From the NCBI GenBank assembly GCA_029817715.1, contig JARUPY010000087.1:62001-126000 (forward strand): 64,000 nucleotides of DNA, in the 5' to 3' direction. The translations under genes and the position numbers were made by a program. The notes under the pieces are model-generated. The model searched no databases. It was given only the letters and a program-made list of their open reading frames with translations, and was not told the DNA's origin. Shown in pieces: positions 1 to 12,079 of this stretch. Every line of letters starts with the position of its first letter. Position 1 is the first letter of the stretch. The stretch comes from Melastoma dodecandrum (Eukaryota > Streptophyta > Magnoliopsida > Myrtales > Melastomataceae).

Positions 1-2876
1 GGTTCGGGTCCATTTCGTTGGAATTAGGACTTGTGCACAACGAGGAACCCCGCGCACAACTCACGCAAACTTGTGCATTCCTCATGCTCCCAACCTTCGT
101 GCCTCGGAACTTGCATTTTACGAAGCCTAAAAGATCCCCAAATATTTCCCAAACTATTCAAAAGAAGTGTTATTCATTCGATTAGGGTTAATTTCGTTGG
201 AATGAGTTCAGGTGCATAATGAGAAACCCCGTGTACAACTTACGGAAAGTTATGCACCACGCACGCTCCGAACTTTCGTGCTTCCGAACATGCATTTGCT
301 GAAGACTAAATGATCCCCAAATGTCTCCCAAACTATTCAAAATAAGAGTTAATCATTCGAGGTTCGGGTCCATTTCGTTGGAATTAGGTCTTGTGCCCAA
401 GGCGGAACCCCACGCACAACATACGCAAGCTTGTGCTTACCTCATGCCCCGAACCTTCGTGCCTCGGAACTTGTATTTTAGGAAGCCAAAACGATCCCCA
501 AATGTTTCCCAAACTATTCAAAACAAGTGTTATTCATTCGAGTCTTGCTCATTTCGTTGGAATGAGTTCATGTGCACAATGATAAACCCCGCGCACAACA
601 TACGCAAAGTTGTGCATCACGCATGCTCCGAACTTTCATGCTTCCGAACATGCTTTTTCTGAAGACTAAACGATCCCCAAGTGTCTCCCAAACTATTCAA
701 AAAAAGCGTTAATCAATCGGGGTTCGGGTCCATTTCTTTGGAATTAGGTCTTGTGCACAATGAGGAACCCCGCGCACAACTTACGCAAACTTCTGCATTC
801 CTCTTGCACGGAACCTTCGTGCCTCGGAACTTGCATTTTACGAAGCCTAAACGATCCCGAAATTTTTCCCAAACAATTCAAAACAAGTGTTATTCGTTCG
901 AGTCGGGTTCATTTCGTTGGAATTAGTTCATGTGCACAATGATAATCCCCGCGCACAACATACGCAAAGTTGTGCATTACGCATGCTCCGAGCATTCGTG
1001 CTTGTGAACATGCATCTTCTGAAGACTAAACTATCTCCAAATATCTCCAAAACTATTCAAAACTAGAGTTAATCATTCGAGGTTCGGGTCCATTTCGTTG
1101 GAATTAGGTCTTGTTCACAATGAGGAACCCCGCGCACAACCTACGCATACTTGTGCATTCCTCTTGCTCCCAACCTTCGTGCTACGGAACTTGCATTTTA
1201 CGAAGCCTAAAAGATCTCCAAATGTTTCCCAAACTATTCAAAACAGGTGTTATTCATTCGAGTCAGGTTCATTTCGATGGAATGAGTTCATGTGCACAAT
1301 GATAAACCCCGCACACAACATACGCAAAGTTATCCATCACGCATGCTCCGAACTTTCGTGCTTTCGAACATACATTTTTTGAATACTAAACGATCCCCGA
1401 ATATTTCCCAAACTATTCAAAACAAGTGTTATTCATTCGAGTCGGGTTCATTTCGATGGAATGAGTTCATGTGGACAATGATAAACCCCGCGCACAACTT
1501 ACGCAAAGTTATGTATCAGGCATGCTCCGAACTTTCGTGCTTTCGAACATACATTTTCTGAATACTAAACGATCCACAATTGTCTCCTAAACTATTCAAA
1601 ACAAGAGGTAATCATTCGGGGTTCGGGTCAATTTCGTAGGAATAAGGTCTTGTGCACGGTGAGGAACCTTGCCCACAACTTATGCAAACTTGTGCATTCC
1701 TCATGCTCCGAACATTCGTTCTTCTGAACTTGCATTTTACGGAGCCTAAAAGATCCCCAAATGTCTCCCAAACTATTCAAAACAAGAGTTAATCATTCGA
1801 GGTTCGGGTCCATTTTGTTGGAATTAGGTCTTGTCCACAACGAGGTACCCCGCACACAACTCGCGCAAACTTGTGCATTCCTCATGCTCCGAACCTTCAT
1901 GCCTCGGAACTTGCATTTTACGAAGCCTAAAAGATCCCCAAATGATACCCAAACTATTCAAAAGAAGTGTTATTCATTCAAGTCGGGTTCATTTCGTTGG
2001 AATGAGTTCATGTGCATAATGAGAAACCCCGTGCACAACTTACGGAAAGTTGTGCATCACGCTTGCTCCGAACTTTCGTGCTCCGAACATGCATTTTCTG
2101 AAGACTAAACGATCTCCAAATGTCTCCCAAACTATTCAAAAAAAGCGTTAATCAATCGAGGTTCGGGTCCATTTCGTTGGAATTAGGTCTTGTGCACATC
2201 GAGGAACCCCGCGCACAACTCACGTAAACTTGTGCATTCCACATTCTCCGAACCTTCGTGCTTCAGAACATGCATTTTACGAAGCCTAAAAGATCCCCAA
2301 ATGCTTCCAAAACTATTGAAAAGAAGAGTTATTCATTCGAGTCGGGTTCATTTCCATGGAATATGTTCATGTGCACAATGATGAACCCCGCGGACAACTT
2401 TCGCGAAGTTTGGCATCACGCATGCTCCGAGCTTTCATGCTTCCGAACATGCATTTTCTGAAGACTAAACGATCCCCAAATGTCTCCCAAACTATTCAAA
2501 ACAAGAGTTAATCATTCGAGGTTCGGGTCCATTTCGTTGGAATTAGGTCTTGTGCACAACGAGGAACCCCGCGCACATGTCACGCAAACTTGTGCATTCC
2601 TCATGCTCCGAACCTTCGTGCCTCGGAACTTGCATTTTACGAAGCATAAAATCCCCAAATGTTTCCCAAACTATTCAAAAGAAGAGTTATTCATTCGGGT
2701 CATGTTCTTTTCGATGGAATGAGTTCATGTGCACAATGATAAACCCCGCGCACAACTTATGCAAATTAGACATCACGCATGCTCCGAACATTCTTGGTTC
2801 CGAACATGCATTTTCTGAAGACTAAGTGATCCCCAAATATATCCCAAACTAATCAAAACAAGAGTTATTCATTTGA
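1..2876. repeat. Higher-order repeat copy 1 (16 monomers, 5' end cut by window)
   Basis: The order of variant monomers is the same as in copies 2 and 3. A dimer with GCCCAAGGCGG starts at 361, a dimer with CTTCTGCATTCC at 721, a trimer at 1081, a single monomer with GTGCACGGTG at 1620, a GAGGTACCCCGC dimer at 1801, a GCACATCGAGG dimer at 2160 and a dimer at 2520. The shared order of private variants, not just monomer similarity, defines this as a higher-order unit. Confidence 0.85.
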
Positions 2877-5800
2877 GGTTCGGGTCCATTTCGTTGCAAT
2901 TAGGTCTTGTGCACAACGAGGAACCCCACGCACAACTCACGCAAACTTGTGCATTCGTCATGCTTCCAACCTTCGTGCCTTGGAACTTGCATTTTACGAA
3001 GCCTAAAAGATCCCCAAATGTTTCCCAAACTATTCAAAAGAAGTGTTATTCATTCGATTAGGGTTAATTTCGTTGGAATGAGTTCAGGTGCATAATGAGA
3101 AACCCCGTGCACAACTTACGGAAAGTTATGCACCACGCACGCTCCGAACTTTCGTGCTTCCGAACATGCATTTGCTGAAGACTAAACGATCCCCAAATGT
3201 CTCCCAAACTATTCAAAATAAGAGTTAATCATTCGAGGTTCGGGTCCATTTCGTTGGAATTAGGTCTTGTGCCCAAGGCGGAACCCCGCGCACAACATAC
3301 GCAAGCTTGTGCATACATCATGCCCCGAACCTTCGTGCCTCGGAACTTGTATTTTAGGAAGCCAAAACGATCCCCAAATGTTTCCCAAACTATTCAAAAC
3401 AAGTGTTATTCATTCGAGTCTTGCTCATTTCGTTGGAATGAGTTCATGTGCACAATGATAAACCCCGCGCACAACATACGCAAAGTTGTGCATCACGCAT
3501 GCTCCGAACTTTCATGCTTCCGAACATGCTTTTTCTGAAGACTAAACGATCCCCAAGTGTCTCCCAAACTATTCAAAAAAAGCGTTAATCAATCGGGGTT
3601 CGGGTCCATTTCTTTGGAATTAGGTCTTGTGCACAACGAGGAACCCCGCGCACAACTTACGCAAACTTCTGCATTCCTCATGCACGGAACCTTCGTGCCT
3701 CGGAACTTGCATTTTACGAAGCCTAAACGATCCCGAAATTTTTCCCAAACTATTCAAAACAAGTGTTATTCGTTCGAGTCGGGTTCGTTTCGTTGGAATG
3801 AGTTCATGTGCACAATGATAAACCCCGCGCACAACATACGCAAAGTTGTGCATTACGCATGCTCCGAGCATTCGTGCTTCCGTACATGCATCTTCTGAAG
3901 ACTAAACTATCTCCAAATATCTCCAAAACTATTCAAAACAAGAGTTAATCATTCGAGGTTCGGGTCCATATCGTTGGAATTAGGTCTTGTGCACAATGAG
4001 GAACCCCGCGCACAACCTACGCAAACTTGTGCATTCCTCTTGCTCCCAACCTTCGTTCTACGGAACTTGCATTTTACGAAGCCTAAAAGATCTCCAAATG
4101 TTTCCCAAACTATTCAAAACAAGTGTTATTCATTCGAGTCGGGTTCATTTCGATGGAATGAGTTCATGTGCACAATGATAAACCCCGCGCACAACATACG
4201 CAAAGTTATGCATCGCGCATGCTCCGAACTTTCGTGCTTTCGAACATACATTTTCTGAATACTAAACGATCCCCAAATATTTCCCAAACTAGTCAAAATA
4301 AGTGTTATTCATTCGAGTCGGGTTCATTTCCATGGAATGAGTTCATGTGCACAATGATAAACCCCGCGGACAACTTACGCAAAGTTATGCATCAGGCTCC
4401 GAACTTTCGTGCTTTCGAACATACATTTTCTGAATACTAAACGATCCACAATTTCTCCTAAACTATTCAAAACAAGAGATAATCATTCGGGGTTCGGGTC
4501 AATTTCGTAGGAATAAGGTCTTGTGCACGGTGTGGAACCTCGCGAACAACTTACGCAAACTTGTGCATTCCTCATGCTCCGAACATTCGTGCTTCTGAAC
4601 TTGCATTTTACGAAGCCTAAAAGATCCCCAAATGTCTCCCAAACTATTCAAAACAACAGTTAATCATTCGAGGTTCGGGTCCATTTCGTTGGAATTAGGT
4701 CTTGTGCACAACGAGGTACCCCGCACACAACTCGCGCAAACTTGTGCATTCCTCATGCTCCGAACCTTCATGCCTCGGAACTTGCATTTTACGAAGCCTA
4801 AAAGATCCCCAAATGATACCCAAACTATTCAAAAGAAGTGTTATTCATTCGAGTCGGGTTCATTTCGTTGGAATGAGTTCATGTGCATAATGAGAAACCC
4901 CGTGCACAACTTACGGAAAGTTGTGCATCACGCATGCTCCGAACTTTCGTGCTCCGAACATGCATTTTCTGAACACTAAACGATCCCCAAATGTCTCCCA
5001 AACTATTCAAAAAAAGCGTTAATCAATCGAGGTTCGGGTCCATTTCGTTGGAATTAGGTCTTGCGCACATCGAGGAACCCCGCTCACAACTCACGTAAAC
5101 TTGTGCATTCCACATTCTCCGAACCTTCATGCGTCAGAACATGCATTTTACGAAGCCTAAAAGATCCCCAAATGTTTCCCAAACTATTGAAAAGAAGAGT
5201 TATTCATTCGAGTCGGGTTCATTTCCATGGAATATGTTCATGTTCACAATGATAAACCCCGCGGACAACTTACGCGAAGTTTGGCGTCCCGCATGCTCCG
5301 AGCTTTCATGCTTCCGAACATGCATTTTCTGAAGACTAAACGATCCCCAAATGTCTCCCAAACTATTCAAAACAAGAGTTAATCATTCGAGGTTCGGGTC
5401 CATTTCGTTGGAATTAGGTCTTGTGCACAACGAGGAACCCCGCGCACAACTCACGCAAACTTGTGCATTCCTCATGCTCCGAACCTTCGTGCCTCGGAAC
5501 TTGCATTTTACGAAGCCTAAAATCCCCAAATGTTTCCCAAATTATTCAAAACAATAGTTATTCATTCGGGTCATGTTCATTTCGATGGAATGAGTTCATG
5601 TGCACAATGATAAACCCCGCGCACAACTTATGCAAATTAGGCATCACGCATGCTCCGAACATTCCTGGTTCCGAACATGCATTTTCTGAAGACTAAGCGA
5701 TCCCCAAATATATCCCAAACTAATCAAAACAAGAGTTATTCATTCGAGGTTCGGGTCCATTTCGTTGCAATTAGGTCTTGTGCACAACGAGGAACCCCAC

Positions 5801-6106
5801 GCACAACTCACGCAAACTTGTGCATTCCTCATGCTCCGAACCTTCGTGCCTAAGAACTTACATTTTACAAAGCCTAAAAGATCCCCAAATGTTTCTCAAA
5901 CTATTCAAAAGAAGAGTTATTCATTTGGGTCAGGTTCATTTCGATGGAATGAGTTCATGTGCACAATGATAAACCGCGCGCACAACCTACGCAAATTAGG
6001 CATCACGCATGCTCCGAACTTTCCTGGTTCCGAACATGCATTTTCTGAAGACTAAACGATCCCCAAATGTCTCCCAAACTATTCAAAACAAGTGATAATC
6101 ATTCGA
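2877..6106. repeat. Higher-order repeat copy 2 (18 monomers)
   Basis: The copy has the same variant order as copy 1: GCCCAAGGCGG at 3237, trimer at 3957, singlet at 4490, GAGGTACCCCGC at 4672 and GCACATCGAGG at 5031. It carries one dimer more at its end (5747-6106), and that dimer begins with the private variant TTCGTTGCAATTAGG. Copy 1 lacks a separate dimer of this type. The extra dimer explains its greater length. Confidence 0.85.
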
Positions 6107-9100
6107 GGTTCGGGTCCATTTCGTTGGAATTAGGTCTTGTGCACAACGAGGAACCCCGCGCACAACTCACGCAAACTTGTGCATTCCTCATGCTCCCAAC
6201 CTTCGTGCCTCGGAACTTGCATTTTACGAAGCCTAAAAGATCCCAAAATGTTTCCCAAACTATTCAAAAGAAGTGTTATTCATTCGATTAGGGTTAATTT
6301 CGTTGGAATGAGTTCAGGTGCATAATGGGTAACCCCGTGCACAACTTACGGAAAGTTATGCACCACGCACGCTCCGAACTTTCGTGCTTCCGAACATGCA
6401 TTTGCTGAAGACTAAACGATCCCCAAATGTCTCCCAAACTATTCAAAATAAGAGTTAATCATTCGAGGTTCGGGTCCATTTCGTTGGAATTAGGTCTTGT
6501 GCCCAAGGAGGAACCCCGCGCACAACATACGCAAGCTTGTGCATTCCTCATGCCCCGAACCTTCGTGCCTCGGAACTTGTATTTTACGAAGCCAAAACGA
6601 TCCCCAAATGTTTCCCAAACTATTCAAAACAAGTGTTATTCATTCGAGTCTTGCTCATTTCGTTGGAATGAGTTCATGTGCACAATGATAAACCCATACG
6701 CAAAGTTGTGCATCATGCATGCTCCGAACTTTCATGCTTCCGAACATGCTTTTTCTGAAGACTAAACGATCCCAAGTGTCTCCCAAACTATTCAAAAAAA
6801 GCGTTAATCAATCGGGGTTCGGGTCCATTTCTTTGGAATTAGGTCTTGTGCACAATGAGGAACTCCGCGCACAACTTACGCAAACTTCTGCATTCCTCAT
6901 GCACGGAACCTTCGTGCTTCGGAACCTGCATTTTACGAAGCCTAAACTATCCCGAAATTTTTCGCAAACTATTCAAAACAAGGGTTATTCATTCGAGTGG
7001 GGTTCATTTCGTTGGAATGAGTTCATGTGCACAATGATAAACCCCGCGTACAACATACGCAAAGTTGTGCATTACGCATGCTCCGAGCATTCGTGCTTCC
7101 GAACATGCATCTTCTGAAGACTAAACTATCCCCAAATATCTCCAAAACTATTCCAAACAAGAGTTAATCATTCGAGGTTCGGGTCCATTTCGTTGGAATT
7201 AGGTCTTGTGCACAATGAGGAACCCCGCGCACAACCTACGCAAACTTGTGCATTCCTCTTGCTCCCAACCTTCGTGCTTCGGAACTTGCATTTTACGAAG
7301 CCTAAAAGATCTCCAAATGTTTCCCAAACTATTCAAAACAAGTGTTATTCATTCGAGTCGGGTTCATTTCGATGGAATGAGTTCTTGTGCGCAATGATAA
7401 ACCCCGCGCATAACTTACGCAAAGTTTTGCATCACGCATGCTCCGAACTTTCTTGCTTTCGAACATACATTTTATGAATACTAAACGATCCCCAAATGTT
7501 TCCCAAACTATTCAAAACAAGTGTTATTCATTCGAGTCGGGTTCATTTCGTTGGAATGAGTTCATGTGCACAATGATAAACCCCGTGCTCAACATACTCA
7601 AAGTTGTGCATCACGCATGCTCCGAACTTTCATGCTTCCGAACATGCATTTTCTGAAGACTAAACAATCCCCAAATGTCTCCCAAACTATTCAAAACAGG
7701 AGTTAATCATTCGTTTTCGGGTCCATTTCGTTGGAATTAGGTCTTGTGCACAACGAGGTACCCCGCACACAACTCGCGCAAACTTGTGCATTCCTCATGC
7801 TCCGAACCTTCGTGGCTCGGAACTTGCATTTTACGAAGCCTAAAAGATCCCCAAAAGATACCCAAACTATTCAAAAGAAGTGTTATTCATTCGAGTCGGG
7901 TTCATTTCGTTGGAATGAGTTCATGTGCATAATGAGAAACCCCGTGCACAACTTACGGAAAGTTGTGCATCACGCACGCTCCGAACTTTCGTGCTTCCGA
8001 ACATGCATTTTCTGAAGAATAAAGGATCCTCAAATTTCTCCCAAACTATTCAAAAAAAGCGTTAATCAATCGAGGTTCGGGTTCATTTCGTTGGAATTAG
8101 GTCTTGTGCACATCGAGGAACCCCGCACACAACTCACGTAAACTTGTGCATTCCTCATTCTCCGAACCTTCGTGCGTCGGAACATGCATTTTACGAAGCC
8201 TAAAAGATCCTCAAATATTTCCCAAACTATTGAAAGGAAGAGTTATTCATTCGAGTCGGGTTCATTTCGATGGAATGAGTTCATGTGCACAATGATAAAC
8301 CCCGCGGACAACTTACGCGAAGTATGGGATCACGCATGCTCCGAGCTTTCATGCTTCCGAACAACCATTTTGTGAAGACTAAACGATCCCCAAATGTCTC
8401 CCAAACTATTCGAAACAAGAGATAATCATTCGAGGTTCGGGTCCATTTCGTTGGAATTAGGTCTTGTGCACAACGAAGAACCCCGCGAACAACTCACGCA
8501 AACATGTGCATTCCTCATGCTCCGAACCTTCGTGCCTCTAAACTTGCATTTTACGAAGCCTAAAAGATCCCCAAATGGTTCCCAAACTATTCAAAAGAAG
8601 AGTTATTCATTCGGGTCAGGTTCATTTCGATGGAATGATAAACCCCGCGCACAATGACAAACCCCGCGCACAACTTATGCAAATTAGGCATCACGCATGC
8701 TCCGAAGTTTCCTGGTTCCGAACATGCATTCTCTGAAGACTAAGCGATCCCCAAATGTCTCCCGAACTATTCAAAACAAGAGTTATTCATTCAAGGTTCG
8801 GGTCCATTTCGTTGCAAATAGGTCTTGTGCACAACGAGGAACCCCGCGCACAACTCACGCAAACTTGTGCATTCCTCATGCTCCGAACCTTCGTGCCAAG
8901 AAACTTACATTTTACAAAGCCTAAAAGATCCCCAAATGTTTCTCAAACTATTCAAGAGAAGAGTTATTCATTCGGTTCAGGTCATTTCGATGGAATGAGT
9001 TCATGTGCACAATGATAAACCCCGCGCACAACTTACGCAAATTAGGCATCACGCACGCTCCGAACTTTCCTGGTTCCGAACATGCATTTTCAAAACAAGA

Positions 9101-9114
9101 GTTAATCATTCGAG
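6107..9114. repeat. Higher-order repeat copy 3 (17 monomers)
   Basis: The variant order matches copies 1 and 2, with GCCCAAGGAGG at 6467, trimer at 7177, GAGGTACCCCGC at 7716 and CACATCGAGG at 8073. The single monomer that follows the trimer in copies 1 and 2 is missing. The final dimer (8797-9114) is shortened to ~318 bp by a deletion near 9,090. A small deletion also lies near 6,695. Confidence 0.8.
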
Positions 9115-11266
9115 GTTCGGGTCCATTTCGTTGGAATTAGGTCTTGTGCACAACGAGGAACCCCGCGCACAACTCATGCAAACTTGTGCATTCCTCATGC
9201 TCCCAACTTCGTGCCTCGGAACTTGCATTTTACGAAGCCTAAAAGATGCCCAAATGTTTCCCAAACTTTTCAAAAGAAGTGTTATTCATTGGATTCGGGT
9301 TAATTTCATTGGAATGAGTTCATGTGCAAAATGAGAAACCCCGTGCACAACTTACGGAAAGTTATGCATTACGCACGCTCCGAACTTTCGTGCTTCCGAA
9401 CATGCATTTGCTGAAGACTAAATGATCCCCAAATATCTCTCAAACTATTCAAAATAAGAGTTAATCATTCGAGGTTCGGGTCCACTTCGTTGGAATTAGG
9501 TCTTGTGCCCAAGGAGGAACCCCGCGCACAACATACGCAAGCTTGTGCATTCCTCATGCACCGAACCTTCGTGCCTCGGAACTTGCATTTTACGAAGCCA
9601 AAACGATCCCCAAACGTTTCCCAAACTTTTCAAAACAAGTGTTATTCATTCGAGTCGGGTTCATTTCGTTAGATTGTGTTCATGTGCATAATGAGAAACC
9701 CCGTGCACAACTTACGGAAAGTTGTGCATCACGCATGCTCCAAATTTTTCGTGCTTCCGAACATGCATTTTCTAAAGACTAAACGATCCCAAAATGTCTC
9801 CTACACTATTCAAAACAAGAGTTAATCATTCGAGGTTCGGGTCCATTTCGTTGGAATTAGGTCTTGTGCACAATGAGGAACCCGGCGCACAACGTGCACA
9901 AACTTGTGCATTCCTTATGCTTTGAACCTTCGTGCATCGGAACTTTCATTTTACGAAGACTAAACGATCCCCAAGTGTTTCCCAAACTATTCAAAACAAG
10001 AGTTATTCACTCGATTCGGGTTCATTTCGTTGGAATGAGTTCATGTGCACATTGATAAACCCCGCGCACAACATACGCAAAGTGGTGCATCACGCATGCT
10101 ACGAACATTCGTGCTTCCGAACACGCATTTTCTGAAGACTAAACGATCCCGAAAAGTCTCCCAAGCTATTCAAAACAAGAGTTAATCATTCGAGGTTCGG
10201 GTCCATTTCGTTGGAATTAGGTCTTGTGCACATCGAGGAATCCCGCGCACAACTCACGTAAACTTGTGCATTCCTCATGCTCCGAACCTTCGTGCCTCGA
10301 AACTTGCATTTTACAAAGCCTAAAAGATCCCCAAATGTTTCCCAAACTATTGAAAAGAAGAGTTATTCATTCGAGTCGGGTTCATTTCGATGGAATGAGT
10401 TCATTTGCACAATGATAAACCCCGCGCACAACTTACGCGAAGTTAGGCATCACGCATGCTCCGAGCTTTTATGCTTCCGAACATGCATTTTCTGTAGAAT
10501 AAAGATCCCCAAATGTCTCCCAAACTATTCAAAGCAAGTGTTAATCATTCGAGGTTCGGGTCCATTTCGTTGGAATTAGGTCTTGTGCACAACGAGGAAC
10601 CCCACACACAACTCACGCAAACTTGTGCATTCCTCATGCTCCCAACCTTCGTGCTTCGGAACTTACATTTTACGAAGCCTAAATGATCTCCAAATGTTTT
10701 CCAAACTATTCATAACAAGAGTTATTCATTCGTGTCGAGTTCATTTCGATGGAATGAATTTATGCGCACAATGATAAACCCCGCGCACAACTTACGCAAA
10801 GTTATGCATCGCGCATGCTCCGAACTTTCGTGCTTCCGAACATGCATTTTCTGAAGACTAAACGATCCTCAAATGTCTCCCAAACTATTCAAAACAAGAG
10901 TTAATCTTTCGTGGTTAGGGTCCATTTGCTTGGAATTAGGTCTTGTGCACAATGAGGAACCCCGCGGACAACTTACGCGAACTTGTGCATTCCACATGCT
11001 CCGAACCTTCGTGCCACGGAACTTGCATTTTACGATGCCTAAAAGATCCCCAAATGTTTCCCAAACTATTCAAAAGAAGAGTTATTCATTCGAGTTGGGT
11101 TCATTTCGATGGAATGAGTTTATGTGCACAATGATAAACCCCGCGAACAACTTACGCAAAGTTCTGCATCACGCACGCTCCGAACTTTCGTGCTTCCGAA
11201 CATGCATTTGCTGAAGACTAAACGATCCCCAAATGTCTTCCAAACCATTCAAAACAAGAGTTAACT
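9115..11266. repeat. Higher-order repeat copy 4, scrambled and terminal
   Basis: The copy starts like the others (dimer at 9115, GCCCAAGGAGG dimer at 9475). It then skips the trimer block and the GAGGTACC dimer and goes to a CACATCGAGG dimer at 10,195. It ends about 12 monomers in, at the array border. The last monomers (from 10,914, TGGTTAGGGTCCATTTGC) are more diverged, as is usual at array edges. Confidence 0.75.
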
Positions 11267-12079
11267 ACTGAGACACAGTGAAGTATTTTTGGAAATAAGG
11301 AAAAAGAAAGTTTGGAGAGGATAATTTAGCTAACCGCTGAGCCTTCTTTCTTTTCTTACGACCAAAATACCTTCATGGTCATTTTCCTTCACTTTTCTCC
11401 CTTACTTCATTTGGAGATTGCTACTCCTTATAAAGAGTCCTTACTCTACCCTAGTTCCTATGACATTAACTCCCTTCTAGTTCATTGGCCATTAACGCCA
11501 CCCAATTTCCTCGACCACTAACACCAATTAATAAAATTACATTTTACTATGACATTTAACAAATATTACAGTAAGTTCTTACTGTAACGTAGCAGCTTAT
11601 TCCTCAAGCACATCCTGAAAGATAAGCGTAGTATTACAATAACATTGTACTATTGTTCAGCAATATTACTCCTCTAGTTCATCATTAAAACTAAGGTCAA
11701 CTATCCCACTTGTTCAATCTTCATCTCTACGAAAGGGCACCACGACGACTTAACTCATCAACTTAGTTGTGGATACATGACATATGCACTACCTTGATTG
11801 GAAATTTATGAATAAAGGCAGAGCAACAATCATCCATACCACCATTCAGCCTCTTTTGAGAACACAAGTAATTGAAAGCTTAATAATCGAAATAGAGGAT
11901 GAATTTTTTTCAAATGAGGTAATGCTCACAATGCATGGACTGAAAGACAACAAATAATTCTATATAATAGGTTAACCACTTTGTACAAAAGTCTTTTACT
12001 TTTACGCTAAAAATATGATATGGTCCATCACTCGTGACAACACTGGACCGTTTCCTACCATGCATGCATCACACTCCAT
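11267..12079. other. AT-rich flank of the satellite, no gene seen
   Basis: The satellite ends and single-copy-looking AT-rich sequence begins. I see no supported coding region. It probably includes the decayed 3' end or LTR of the minus-strand gypsy remnant that follows. A TATA-like CCTTATAAAG lies near 11,436 but cannot be assigned to a gene. Confidence 0.5.

Larger units (their letters stand above)
1..11266. repeat. ~180-bp satellite array with dimeric and higher-order structure
   Basis: This is a continuous tandem array of roughly 62 monomers of about 180 bp. Two monomer types alternate. One begins near GGTTCGGGTCCATTTCG and the other near GAGTCGGGTTCATTTCG, giving ~360-bp dimers that start near 1, 361, 721, 1081, 1801, 2160, 2520, 2877, 3237, 3597, 3957, 4672, 5031, 5391, 5747, 6107 and so on. 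Some units are trimers (1081-1619, 3957-4489, 7177-7715) or single monomers (1620-1800, 4490-4671). The array is cut off by the window start and ends abruptly near 11,266, where unrelated sequence begins. Open frames of 60-115 codons recur in most monomers, but they follow from the repeat and are not genes. A monomer near 180 bp is typical of plant centromeric satellites. Centromeric function here is inference. Confidence 0.97.

Noticed and set aside
31..11214. Dozens of 60-130-codon open frames across the first 11 kb, many sharing the same repeated peptide
   Set aside because: They are the reading frames of the ~180-bp satellite. The same peptide recurs every dimer, with no splice or promoter context.
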